A stretch of DNA of 25,950 nt from UBA3537 sp965662485. Its GTDB lineage: Bacteria > Bacteroidota > Bacteroidia > Flavobacteriales > Flavobacteriaceae. Below are positions 1 to 7,311 of the stretch, piece after piece. Position 1 is the stretch's first letter, and every line of letters starts with the position of its first letter. Made by a program: the position numbers and the translations under genes. The notes beneath the pieces are model-generated. The model worked only from the letters and a program-made list of their open reading frames with translations. It was not told where the DNA came from and did no database searches. Location of the stretch: the NCBI GenBank assembly GCA_965662485.1, contig CBFIIL010000021.1:1-25950 (forward strand), read 5' to 3'.

Positions 1-30
1 TTTGAATCATCTAATTCTAACATATCAAAC

Positions 31-873
31 ATGTCAATTACAGAACTTAATGATTTAACAACTCAAGTCCGGCGCGATATTTTGCGTATGGTTCACAAAG
101 TAAATTCAGGCCACCCTGGAGGTTCACTTGGATGCGCAGAATTCCTTGTTGCTTTATACACAGAAATTATGAACAGAAAAGAGGGGTTTGACATGAATGG
201 TAGAGAGGAAGATTTGTTTTTTCTCTCCAACGGTCATATTTCACCTGTAATTTATAGTGTTTTGGCACGTAGTGGTTATTTTCCAATTGAAGAACTCAAT
301 ACATTTAGACTTTTAGACTCCAGGTTGCAAGGGCATCCTACGACTCACGAGGGACTCCCTGGAATAAGAATTGCATCAGGATCTTTAGGACAAGGATTGT
401 CAGTGGCTATTGGTGCAGCACACGCTAAAAAATTAAACAACGACTCAAACCTTGTGTATAGTCTTCATGGTGATGGCGAATTGCAAGAAGGTCAAAATTG
501 GGAAGCTATAATGTATGCTTCAGCAAAAAATGTAGATAATATCATTGCAACTGTTGACCTCAATGGAAAACAAATTGATGGTGCAACAGATGATGTCTTA
601 AATATGGGGAGTTTGAAAGCAAAATTTGAAGCCTTTGATTGGACAGTAATTGAAGTAAAAAAAGGAAATGATATTTCCTCAATATTAGAAGGAATGGCCT
701 CTGCAAAGAAAGCAACAGGGAAAGGAAAACCTGTGTGTGTACTCCTAGAAACAATGATGGGGAACGGCGTAGACTTTATGATGCATACCCATGCATGGCA
801 CGGAAAAGCCCCTAATGATGAGCAACTAGAATCGGCTCTAGAACAAAATCCAGAAACACTTGGCGATTATTAA
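31..873 (+). CDS. Transketolase, N-terminal (thiamine diphosphate-binding) subunit
   Basis: This is the N-terminal half of a split transketolase, which transfers two-carbon ketol units in the non-oxidative pentose phosphate pathway in the cytosol. The 280-residue protein carries the substrate and cofactor histidine motifs NSGHPGGS (near residue 27) and LSNGH (near 68). It also has the thiamine diphosphate/Mg motif, starting GDGELQEG and closing with DLNGKQIDG about 30 residues later. HTHAWHGKAPN near the C-terminus matches the end of the transketolase N domain. Full-length transketolases are about 660 residues, so the pyrimidine-binding and C-terminal domains must come from the next gene, 18 nt downstream on the same strand. 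The ATG at 31 gives an N-terminus of the expected length. The promoter probably lies left of the window. The assignment is firm; which sugar phosphates are preferred in vivo cannot be read from sequence. Confidence 0.93.
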   Translation: MSITELNDLTTQVRRDILRMVHKVNSGHPGGSLGCAEFLVALYTEIMNRKEGFDMNGREEDLFFLSNGHISPVIYSVLARSGYFPIEELNTFRLLDSRLQGHPTTHEGLPGIRIASGSLGQGLSVAIGAAHAKKLNNDSNLVYSLHGDGELQEGQNWEAIMYASAKNVDNIIATVDLNGKQIDGATDDVLNMGSLKAKFEAFDWTVIEVKKGNDISSILEGMASAKKATGKGKPVCVLLETMMGNGVDFMMHTHAWHGKAPNDEQLESALEQNPETLGDY

Positions 874-891
874 TATTCAAAACCCATTAAA

Positions 892-1845
892 ATGAAAACA
901 TATACATACACAGAAAAAAAAGACACAAGAAGTGGTTTTGGAGCTGGACTAGCAGAACTTGGAAGAACAAACCCAAATGTTGTTGCTCTATGTGCAGACC
1001 TCATTGGATCCTTAAAAATGGATGCTTTTAAAAATGAAAATCCAGAACGGTTTTTTCAAGTTGGTATTGCAGAAGCAAATATGATTGGAATTGCCGCTGG
1101 ACTTACCATTGGAGGAAAAATTCCTTTCACTGGAACTTTTGCAAATTTTTCTACAGGGCGTGTTTATGATCAAATACGTCAGTCAATTGCCTACTCTGGA
1201 AAGAATGTGAAAATCTGTGCATCTCACGCAGGACTTACACTTGGAGAAGATGGCGCTACACACCAAATTCTTGAAGATATTGGATTAATGAAAATGTTGC
1301 CAGGGATGGTGGTTATCAATCCTTGTGATTACAATCAAACAAAAGCAGCAACTATTTCTATTGCAAAATATAAAGGACCTGTTTATTTACGTTTTGGAAG
1401 GCCATCGGTTCCGATTTTTACACCTGAAAATCAAACTTTTGAAATTGGAAAAGCGATTAAGTTAACCGAAGGTTCAGACGTTACAATTGCCGCTACTGGA
1501 CATCTTGTTTGGGAGGCCCTTGAAGCATCAAAAGAATTGAATGCCAAAGGGATATCTGCGGAAGTCCTAAACTTTCATACCATTAAACCTCTAGATGAAA
1601 AAGCACTATTAGAGTCTGTGGCTAAGACGGGCTGTATTGTTTCTGCTGAAGAACATAATCATTTGGGTGGACTTGGTGAAAGTATTGCACGCGTTCTTGG
1701 ACAAAATGCACCAGTTCCTCAAGAGTTTGTTGCTACTAATGACACCTTTGGAGAATCTGGTACACCAGCACAACTGATGAAAAAGTATGGTTTAGATGCT
1801 TCTTCAATTGTTGAAAAAGCTTTAAAAGCTATACGAAGAAAATAA
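892..1845 (+). CDS. Transketolase, C-terminal subunit
   Basis: This is the partner subunit of the preceding gene and supplies the pyrimidine-binding domain and the C-terminal transketolase domain. The 317-residue protein has VGIAEANMIGIAAGL (near residue 60), whose glutamate is the family's conserved cofactor-activating residue. HAGLTLGEDGATHQ (near 105) and RFGRPSVP (near 165) are also typical. The C-terminal third (from about residue 190) resembles the transketolase C domain, including SAEEHNHLGGLGE. The gene starts 18 nt after the N-subunit stop and is followed at once by a bidirectional terminator, so the two form a two-gene operon. A 1-deoxyxylulose-5-phosphate synthase is an alternative for this fold, but the split layout and short subunits fit the two-subunit transketolase common in Bacteroidota. 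Confidence 0.92.
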   Translation: MKTYTYTEKKDTRSGFGAGLAELGRTNPNVVALCADLIGSLKMDAFKNENPERFFQVGIAEANMIGIAAGLTIGGKIPFTGTFANFSTGRVYDQIRQSIAYSGKNVKICASHAGLTLGEDGATHQILEDIGLMKMLPGMVVINPCDYNQTKAATISIAKYKGPVYLRFGRPSVPIFTPENQTFEIGKAIKLTEGSDVTIAATGHLVWEALEASKELNAKGISAEVLNFHTIKPLDEKALLESVAKTGCIVSAEEHNHLGGLGESIARVLGQNAPVPQEFVATNDTFGESGTPAQLMKKYGLDASSIVEKALKAIRRK

Positions 1846-1866
1846 CAATAAAAATTACTCCAAAAC

Positions 1867-1896
1867 AAAAAAAAACCCACAACTTGTGGGTTTTTT
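1867..1896. terminator. Bidirectional Rho-independent terminator
   Basis: A perfect inverted repeat CCCACA / TGTGGG (1876-1881 and 1885-1890) with a 3-nt loop is preceded by nine A and followed by six T. It therefore works as an intrinsic terminator on both strands. It lies between the convergent transketolase operon (ends 1845) and the FKBP-like lipoprotein gene (ends 1919). Confidence 0.9.
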
Positions 1897-1918
1897 GTTA
1901 TTTGTAAACTAAAAAATC

Positions 1919-2944
1919 TTAGTTGATTGTTGCAGCATCGGTACTATCAAGATAATTTGGAATACCATTTCCATTGGTATCCTCAAGTGTAATGAGTTTG
2001 GCCGAAAACGTTCCATCATCTTTAGCCTCTATAGTTGTAAAGAATTGATTAGAATTTAATGGTGTTAGTGCTTGCAATTGTGCTTCTAGACCAGAACGGC
2101 TTGAATCTGTATACTCTGTGTATAAAACCTCTCTGAATGTTTTATAGCCGTCTCCATCATCATCGTTGTCATCAAAATTATAAAAACGATCACCATCTGT
2201 ATTATCATCAAAAACGTCCATATTATTGTCTTCATCTTCCATATAGCTAGGAATAAAATCATTATCATGGTCCATAACCTGATATTGATAGAGTTCAAAT
2301 TTGAATACCAGACAAGAGTATGGCGATATTCCTGTGGTAGAATTACTAAAATAAGCCAACCCAGAGGGTAAAAACATCACACCAATACCATAGTTTTCAA
2401 AAGTTACCGTTCCATCACTGTTATTCGAAAATGCATTGGAGGTCTTAAATTGGGGAATTACTCGGTTCCACCCTGGAACAACAGCTATTAATTCTAAGTC
2501 AATAGGATTTATGGAGCTGTCAAAAACCTCATCATCCATGGTATTTCCTTCATAATTTACACGAACTTGATCTGTAAAATGAGGATGATCACCAAGACCT
2601 TCTTCAATACTCAAAATATAATAGGTATAGTTAACATCTTTGTATATTGTTGTTTTTGCTTCTACGGCATCGGATAACAATGTTGTGTTTGGTGGTAGGG
2701 TTTCATCTTCTTCTAGTTTTGTAATCACAATATCGTTTAGGGTTGGATATGTTGAAAGTGCATTCAAGGCTCCTGAATTGTAATAATGTGTTTCAAAATA
2801 ATTTTGAAGTGTATCCATGTCGCTAGCCTGTTGCTCGGTGCGATCACGAGGTGGAGTAGATGTTGTTTCATCATCGTCTTCACTACAAGTAAAAACAAAA
2901 AACGTTAGAGATAAAATAAAAAGGACATTAAGCTGATTTCTCAT
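1919..2944 (-). CDS. FKBP-like peptidyl-prolyl isomerase lipoprotein with acidic Ca-binding-like tail
   Basis: This is a 341-residue predicted lipoprotein. A hydrophobic signal sequence ends in FVFTC, so Cys20 is the likely lipidated residue, followed by an acidic SEDDDE stretch. Residues about 95-220 resemble an FKBP-type isomerase: DQVRVNYEG, VFDSS, a PGW motif and FLPSGLAYF, then FKFELYQY. A second region (about 225-275, with one more copy near 325) is dense in Asp/Asn: DHDNDFIPSYMEDEDNN, DDNDDDGDGY and DTNGNGIPNYLD. It resembles thrombospondin type 3 calcium-binding repeats. Proline isomerase activity is inferred from the fold; the core is divergent and could be a binding domain only. The gene stands alone, diverging from the S4 gene and converging on the transketolase terminator. 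Placement in the outer membrane or periplasm is inferred from the lipobox. Confidence 0.78.
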   Translation of the reverse strand: MRNQLNVLFILSLTFFVFTCSEDDDETTSTPPRDRTEQQASDMDTLQNYFETHYYNSGALNALSTYPTLNDIVITKLEEDETLPPNTTLLSDAVEAKTTIYKDVNYTYYILSIEEGLGDHPHFTDQVRVNYEGNTMDDEVFDSSINPIDLELIAVVPGWNRVIPQFKTSNAFSNNSDGTVTFENYGIGVMFLPSGLAYFSNSTTGISPYSCLVFKFELYQYQVMDHDNDFIPSYMEDEDNNMDVFDDNTDGDRFYNFDDNDDDGDGYKTFREVLYTEYTDSSRSGLEAQLQALTPLNSNQFFTTIEAKDDGTFSAKLITLEDTNGNGIPNYLDSTDAATIN

Positions 2945-2981
2945 AATATTACTTTTGGAGCTGCAAGATACAATATTATGC

Positions 2982-2989
2982 TATTTTTG
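2982..2989 (+). promoter_or_regulatory. Putative Bacteroidota -7 box for the S4-domain gene
   Basis: TATTTTTG matches the Bacteroidota -7 consensus TAnnTTTG. It is placed 30 nt before the ATG at 3020, which would give a leader of about 24 nt. A TTG lies 24 nt upstream, slightly farther than the usual 19-21 nt, so the -33 element is uncertain. Confidence 0.45.
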
Positions 2990-3019
2990 TGGAATAGAAA
3001 ATAGAGTTTTAATAAAAAT

Positions 3020-3394
3020 ATGAGGATTGATAAGTTTTTATGGTGCTTGCGCTACTTCAAAACGAGAACTTTGGCTTCAACTGCTACAAAAAAAGGACAT
3101 GTTCGTGTAAACGATGCAGTAGTAAAACCAAGTAGAGAAATATATCCTACAGATAAAATTAGTGTTCGTATCAATCAAGTCAATTATCAATTAAATGTTT
3201 TAGATCTTCCAAAAAGCCGCGTGGGTGCAAAATTAGTAGACATTTATAGGCAAGATACAACGCCAAAATCGGAGTTTGATGCAACAGAACTTTTGAAATA
3301 TTCCAAAGATTATTATAGAAAAAAAGGAGAGGGACGCCCCACCAAAAAAGATCGTAGAGATATTGATGACTATTTAGAATTTGATGAAAATTAA
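3020..3394 (+). CDS. S4-domain RNA-binding protein, HslR (Hsp15) family
   Basis: This is a small basic 124-residue protein with an S4 RNA-binding domain at residues 1-60. It starts MRIDKFLWCLRYFKTRT, with the characteristic LxxxRxxKTR pattern, followed by GHVRVND, a KPSREI stretch and a DKISVR turn. In Hsp15-family proteins this domain binds 50S subunits carrying stalled peptidyl-tRNA. The C-terminal half is rich in Lys/Arg (YYRKKGEGRPTKKDRRD) and ends acidic, as in Bacteroidota homologues. It is monocistronic or read with the phosphoribosyltransferase 53 nt downstream, although that gene has its own promoter-like box. The family assignment is solid; the ribosome-rescue role is by analogy. 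Confidence 0.85.
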   Translation: MRIDKFLWCLRYFKTRTLASTATKKGHVRVNDAVVKPSREIYPTDKISVRINQVNYQLNVLDLPKSRVGAKLVDIYRQDTTPKSEFDATELLKYSKDYYRKKGEGRPTKKDRRDIDDYLEFDEN

Positions 3395-3425
3395 ATAATT
3401 AACAATCAAGTTGAAATGTCTTTTT

Positions 3426-3433
3426 TATATTTG
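3426..3433 (+). promoter_or_regulatory. Putative -7 box for the phosphoribosyltransferase gene
   Basis: TATATTTG fits TAnnTTTG exactly and lies 14 nt before the ATG at 3448, implying a very short leader. No TTG is found at the usual distance (the nearest is only 12 nt upstream), so the -33 element is weak or absent. Confidence 0.4.
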
Positions 3434-3447
3434 AAAAAAAGAGTTGT

Positions 3448-3951
3448 ATGGCACTAACACAAAATTGCATCCTGAATCATCAAGAAATTGATCATAAAAT
3501 TAAACGTATTGCATACCAGATTTATGAATCTAATGTTGAACAAAAAGAAATTGTTCTGGCTGGAATTTATTTCAACGGGTATGTTTTGGCTGAAAAAATA
3601 AAACAGCAATTAGAAGAAATTTCAGAAATAAAAGCAAAATTGTGTACAGTCAAAATCAATAAAAAAAATCCAACTGAAAAAGTAACTACTTCTCTAAACC
3701 AAGATGAATACGCTAACAAATCCTTAGTTTTAGTTGATGATGTATTACACTCTGGGACTACATTGATTTATGGCGTAAAACATTTTTTGGACACGCCTTT
3801 GACGCAGTTTAAAACTGCTGTTTTAGTCAATAGAAATCATAAGAAATACCCTGTAAAAGCAGATTTCAAAGGGATTTCACTATCAACCTCATTACATGAG
3901 CATATTGATGTTGTTTTTGATGGAAAAAACTCAAAAGTTGTGCTCGTCTAA
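3448..3951 (+). CDS. Phosphoribosyltransferase, PyrR-like
   Basis: This 167-residue protein of the type I phosphoribosyltransferase fold has the PRPP-binding signature LVLVDDVLHSGTT at residues 93-105. An upstream AGIYFNGYVLAEKI segment supplies the first binding loop. Length and motif order match the PyrR-like group, whose members either transfer phosphoribose to uracil or act as pyrimidine attenuation proteins in other phyla. The sequence does not show which base is used, and no pyrimidine genes or PyrR-type leader are visible nearby. Its last 21 nt overlap the 3' end of the convergent shikimate kinase gene. The fold is certain and the substrate is not. Confidence 0.82.
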   Translation: MALTQNCILNHQEIDHKIKRIAYQIYESNVEQKEIVLAGIYFNGYVLAEKIKQQLEEISEIKAKLCTVKINKKNPTEKVTTSLNQDEYANKSLVLVDDVLHSGTTLIYGVKHFLDTPLTQFKTAVLVNRNHKKYPVKADFKGISLSTSLHEHIDVVFDGKNSKVVLV

Positions 3952-4461
3952 TTCAAATTGAATTTTACTAACAACCTCTTCAAGAGGTAAATCATCAACT
4001 GAGATGTTCCACTGCGCTTGGTTGTAATATTTAGAACGTTCAAACAAATGCTTGGCAATAAATTCTGCCAAATCATTATCATCAATATTTGCAATTAATG
4101 GTCGTTTGGATTTTTCAAAAATCAAACGATTCTTAAGAGTCCCTACAGATGATTTTAAGTAAATTGTGAATACATCAGGGTGGTTGTTCAAAAATGCCAT
4201 TGTATTACCATAGCAAGGAGTGCCTCCACCAAGAGCGAGAACAATATTTGTATGAGTTCTACAAATTTTTTGAACGGCTTTAACTTCGATTTTTCGAAAT
4301 TCAATAGGCCCTCTTTTTTCAAATAAATCAGCAATAGATAGCTGTTCTTGTTGTTCTATATAATGGTCTAAATCCAAAAATTTACGTCCTTTCAAATTGG
4401 CAAGTATTTTTCCAACGGATGATTTTCCAGAACCCATGTATCCTAACAAAACGACTATCAT
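3931..4461 (-). CDS. aroK: Shikimate kinase
   Basis: This enzyme phosphorylates shikimate at the 3-hydroxyl using ATP, the fifth step of the chorismate (aromatic amino acid) pathway, in the cytosol. The 176-residue protein shows the Walker A loop GYMGSGKS (residues 7-14) and the shikimate-binding FLDLD (Asp30 and Asp32). It also has the RGPIEFRKIE motif with its substrate-binding arginine, the glycine-rich ALGGGTP loop and the lid segment with KRPLI. The length is normal for the family. The ATG at 4461 places the P-loop at the usual distance from the N-terminus. The gene converges on the phosphoribosyltransferase and the two share 21 nt (3931-3951), with stop TGA at 3931-3933. No other aromatic pathway genes are nearby. 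Confidence 0.95.
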   Translation of the reverse strand: MIVVLLGYMGSGKSSVGKILANLKGRKFLDLDHYIEQQEQLSIADLFEKRGPIEFRKIEVKAVQKICRTHTNIVLALGGGTPCYGNTMAFLNNHPDVFTIYLKSSVGTLKNRLIFEKSKRPLIANIDDNDLAEFIAKHLFERSKYYNQAQWNISVDDLPLEEVVSKIQFELDEHNF

Positions 4462-4535
4462 GATGGTGTGTAATTAATTTTGAACCCACAAATTGTAGTT
4501 TTACAAAAAAACAAAAAAAATTTGAAAAAAAAAGG

Positions 4536-4565
4536 TTGTAATATTAATTAAACCCATTATCTTTG
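4536..4565 (+). promoter_or_regulatory. Strong consensus promoter of the tRNA-Lys gene
   Basis: TTG (4536-4538) and TATCTTTG (4558-4565) are separated by 19 nt, a textbook fit to the Bacteroidota sigma-ABfr promoter TTG-N19-TAnnTTTG. Transcription would start near 4571, about 19 nt before the mature tRNA-Lys. Confidence 0.8.
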
Positions 4566-4589
4566 CAGCCGCAATAAGCAAGTCCAACC

Positions 4590-4662
4590 GACTTGGTAGC
4601 TCAGTTGGTAGAGCATCTCCCTTTTAAGGAGAGGGTCCTGGGTTCGAGCCCCAGCCAAGTCA
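4590..4662 (+). tRNA. tRNA-Lys (anticodon TTT)
   Basis: This is a 73-nt cloverleaf. The acceptor arm GACTTGG pairs with CCAAGTC, and the D-arm GCTC...GAGC and the T-arm CTGGG TTCGAGC CCCAG are intact. The anticodon stem TCTCC/GGAGA closes the loop CTTTTAA, with anticodon TTT at 4623-4625. The discriminator is A, and the CCA end is not encoded. Confidence 0.97.
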
Positions 4663-4663
4663 C

Positions 4664-4697
4664 AAAAAAAGTTAAGCGTCGTCTTAACTTTTTTTTT
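4664..4697 (+). terminator. Terminator-like hairpin between the two tRNAs
   Basis: Seven A, the stem GTTAAG / CTTAAC (4671-4676 and 4683-4688) around a 6-nt loop, then nine T. Pairing extends through the A and T tracts. It has the full shape of an intrinsic terminator yet begins 2 nt after tRNA-Lys and only 15 nt before tRNA-Leu. Confidence 0.75.
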
Positions 4698-4711
4698 CTT
4701 CAATAATTATT

Positions 4712-4796
4712 GCGCACGTGGCGGAATTGGTAGACGCGCTAGCTTGAGGGGCTAGTGGGAGTTATTCCCGTGGAAGTTCGAGTCTTCTCGTGCGCA
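4712..4796 (+). tRNA. tRNA-Leu (anticodon GAG)
   Basis: This is an 85-nt type II tRNA with the long variable arm expected for leucine (TGGGAGTTATTCCCGT). The acceptor GCGCACG pairs with CGTGCGC. The anticodon stem CTAGC/GCTAG encloses TTGAGGG, with anticodon GAG at 4746-4748, which reads CUC and CUU. The T-arm is GGAAG TTCGAGT CTTCT, with one G-T pair. The discriminator is A and CCA is not encoded. There is no consensus promoter of its own in the short spacer after tRNA-Lys. Confidence 0.96.
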
Positions 4797-4862
4797 CTTT
4801 TAAACAAATAAATATATTTTTCATTATTTTTTAGTAACTTAGACGAACCAAATCTAAAAATA

Positions 4863-5762
4863 ATGAACTCTACTGAAAACGTCTTTAGTATAAAAGACCT
4901 TGAAAATATTTCTGGCGTTAAAGCACACACCATCCGCATTTGGGAAAAACGATACAACTTACTTCAGCCTAAACGCACAGAAACAAACATCAGGCACTAC
5001 GACCTTCACAACCTTCAAAAACTGCTTAATATTAGTTTTTTGAACAATAATGGGTTTAAGATTTCCAAAATTGCTGCTCTAAATGAGTCTGAATTGGCAC
5101 CAAAAACCAGAGAGCTAGCTTTTTTGGGGAAAAGTGATAGTCAAGCTATTGTAGCCTTTAAATTGGCAATGCTAAATTTTGATCAAACACTTTTTTATAA
5201 CACCTATAATGGCTTGTTAGAAGAAAAAACATTCCGACAAATTTTTTACGATGTCTTCTTACCACTTCTATATGATTTAGGAATGTTATGGCAAACAAAT
5301 TCAATAACTTCATCTCACGAGCATTTTCTAACGGTACACATCAAACAAAAAATTCTAATTCATATTGAACGACTTCAAAGTATAGATCCTCGCCCCAGTG
5401 ATAAAACATTTGTACTGTTTCTCCCTGAAAATGAAACACATGATTTGGGATTGTTATTTATCAATTATGAAATCTTAAATTTGGGGTATCACACCATATT
5501 CTTAGGAGAAAACATTCCATTAGGCAATCTAAAGCATATCAATAAACTTTATGATGACATTACCTATATCTCTTACTTTACTGTAAAACCTAATGATAAT
5601 TCTATCCAAAAATATTTAAAGAAATTTTCTAAGCACTATCTAAAAAACAGCAACAATAAAGCAAAACTCATTGGGCACAAAACTAGAAATATCAATCCTA
5701 GTAAAATTCCAGACCAAATAAAATTGTACAGCAAAATTGAAGATTTAGTTAAAGATTTGTAA
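4863..5762 (+). CDS. MerR-family regulator with cobalamin-binding-like domain (CarH/LitR type), probable carotenoid regulator
   Basis: This 299-residue regulator begins with a MerR winged helix-turn-helix (residues 8-75): FSIKDLENISGVKAHTIRIW, then EKRYNLLQPKR and IRHYD. A helical bundle follows (about 90-170) containing W143 and E153-H154, spaced as W-x9-EH, the signature that covers the upper face of adenosylcobalamin in CarH photoreceptors. The C-terminal Rossmann-like domain has ETHDLG (191-196), matching the (D/E)xHxxG motif whose histidine (H193) is the lower cobalt ligand. Later B12 motifs are weaker: LIGHKTRN stands where a GG is normal. The gene ends 53 nt before crtI on the same strand, so it probably controls the carotenoid genes. 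In known systems the dark B12-bound tetramer represses and light releases it. Light sensing here is inferred; it could be a B12-independent CarA-like relative. Confidence 0.85.
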   Translation: MNSTENVFSIKDLENISGVKAHTIRIWEKRYNLLQPKRTETNIRHYDLHNLQKLLNISFLNNNGFKISKIAALNESELAPKTRELAFLGKSDSQAIVAFKLAMLNFDQTLFYNTYNGLLEEKTFRQIFYDVFLPLLYDLGMLWQTNSITSSHEHFLTVHIKQKILIHIERLQSIDPRPSDKTFVLFLPENETHDLGLLFINYEILNLGYHTIFLGENIPLGNLKHINKLYDDITYISYFTVKPNDNSIQKYLKKFSKHYLKNSNNKAKLIGHKTRNINPSKIPDQIKLYSKIEDLVKDL

Positions 5763-5815
5763 AAAAGTTCACAAAGCACTTCTCTGTTTAGTCTTTTTAC
5801 TACTTTTATGGACAA

Positions 5816-7276
5816 ATGAAAAAGACTATACATATTATTGGTTCTGGATTTTCGTCACTTGCAGCAGCATGTTATCTAGCAAAAGCAGGCTACAAAGTAA
5901 CTGTTTTTGAAAAAAACGAAACCATAGGTGGGCGTGCTCGACAGCTCAAAAAAGATGGATTTACATTCGATATTGGCCCTACATGGTACTGGATGCCTGA
6001 TGTTTTTGAACGCTTTTTTGGGGATTTTGATAAACATCCCTCTGATTATTATTCTTTAGATAAACTTAATCCTGCATACAGTGTGTATTTTGGGAAAAAT
6101 GACGCCATAACGATCGAAAATTCATTGGAAAAAATTTGCCAAACTTTCGAAAAGGAAGAACCAGGTAGCTCAAAACAATTAATGGAGTTTATTGGCGGCG
6201 CCAAGAGTAATTATGATATTGCTATAAAAGATCTAGTTTATAATCCTGGTGTTTCTCCTCTTGAACTTGTAACTCCAAAAACAGTACTAAAAGTCAATCA
6301 ATTTTTGAGTACCATCAAACGTGATGTTCGAAAAAAATTCAAAAACAATAGACTTGCTCAAATACTAGAGTTTCCCGTTTTGTTTCTTGGAGCAAAACCA
6401 AGTGACACTCCATCTTTCTATAATTTTATGAACTATGCCGATTTTGGATTAGGAACATATCACCCGAAAAAAGGGATGTACCAGGTTATTTTAGGAATGG
6501 AAGCCCTTGCAAAAGATCTGGGTGTCACCATAAAGACAAATGCAAATGTTGATTCTATTTTAGTAGAAAATGGTACTGCAAAGGGTATTGTGGTTAATGG
6601 TAAAAAAGAAAATTGTAATCTCGTATTGAGTGGTGCAGATTACCATCACACAGAAACACTATTAGAGGAAAAACATAGACAATATTCTGAACGTTATTGG
6701 GACAAAAAAATATTTGCACCGTCATCACTTCTTTTTTATGTAGGATTTGATAAAAAACTAAAAAAAGTTGATCATCACACACTATTTTTTGATGTCGATT
6801 TTGACGTACATGCTGAAGCCATATATGATAATCCTGCTTGGCCAGAAAAACCACTTTTTTATGCAAGTTTCCCGAGTATTACAGATGAATCTTGTGCACC
6901 AAAAGATAAAGAGGCAGGGATTTTCTTAATTCCACTTGCACCAGGGCTGGAAGATACACCTGAATTAAGAGAAGAGTATTTTGAAAAAATAATAAATCGA
7001 TTTGAAGAGCTAACCCAGCAAGATGTTAAAAAAAATATTATCTTTAAGGAATCCTTTTGTGTAAATGACTTCAAAAAAGACTATAATTCGTACAAAGGAA
7101 ATGCTTACGGAATGGCCAACACGCTATTGCAAACAGCATTTTTGAGGCCAAAACTAAAAAGTAAAAAAGTTAAAAATTTATATTTTACAGGGCAGTTAAC
7201 TGTCCCTGGACCTGGAGTTCCTCCATCCCTAATCTCTGGAAAACTAACTGCCAAACTTATTCAAAAAGTCTTATAG
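5816..7276 (+). CDS. crtI: Phytoene desaturase (CrtI type)
   Basis: This FAD-dependent, membrane-associated enzyme desaturates 15-cis-phytoene stepwise towards lycopene. The 486-residue protein opens with a dinucleotide-binding fold IIGSGFSSLAAACYLAKAG, followed by VFEKNETIGGRA and FDIGPTWYWMPDVF. Near the C-terminus it has NLYFTGQLTVPGPGVPPSLI, the carotenoid desaturase/oxidase signature. The third glycine of the usual GxGxxG is a serine (GSGFSS). The neighbours are crtB, crtZ and a lycopene cyclase, which make CrtI a more likely identity than CrtN or a ketolase-type oxidase. The 53-nt spacer after the MerR gene holds only weak promoter-like matches (TTC, 18 nt, TACTTTTA at 5801-5808), so it may be a regulated promoter or read-through from the regulator gene. 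The number of desaturation steps is inferred from context. Confidence 0.95.
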   Translation: MKKTIHIIGSGFSSLAAACYLAKAGYKVTVFEKNETIGGRARQLKKDGFTFDIGPTWYWMPDVFERFFGDFDKHPSDYYSLDKLNPAYSVYFGKNDAITIENSLEKICQTFEKEEPGSSKQLMEFIGGAKSNYDIAIKDLVYNPGVSPLELVTPKTVLKVNQFLSTIKRDVRKKFKNNRLAQILEFPVLFLGAKPSDTPSFYNFMNYADFGLGTYHPKKGMYQVILGMEALAKDLGVTIKTNANVDSILVENGTAKGIVVNGKKENCNLVLSGADYHHTETLLEEKHRQYSERYWDKKIFAPSSLLFYVGFDKKLKKVDHHTLFFDVDFDVHAEAIYDNPAWPEKPLFYASFPSITDESCAPKDKEAGIFLIPLAPGLEDTPELREEYFEKIINRFEELTQQDVKKNIIFKESFCVNDFKKDYNSYKGNAYGMANTLLQTAFLRPKLKSKKVKNLYFTGQLTVPGPGVPPSLISGKLTAKLIQKVL

Positions 7277-7311
7277 TAAGATTTTTTGTTATGGATTAAA
7301 AGTTTGAGTTT

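Noticed and set aside
31..1845. Reading the first two genes as a frameshifted single transketolase
   Set aside because: Each part has its own start, stop and complete domain set with an 18-nt spacer. Split transketolases are normal in this phylum.
3448..3951. A PyrR attenuator leader in front of the phosphoribosyltransferase
   Set aside because: The 53-nt spacer contains a promoter-like box close to the ATG and no competing hairpins, so there is no room for an attenuator.
4839..4857. TTAGA-N9-TCTAA dyad upstream of the MerR gene as its operator
   Set aside because: The arms are only 5 bp in a very AT-rich spacer and are not repeated before crtI, so the support is too weak to call a binding site.
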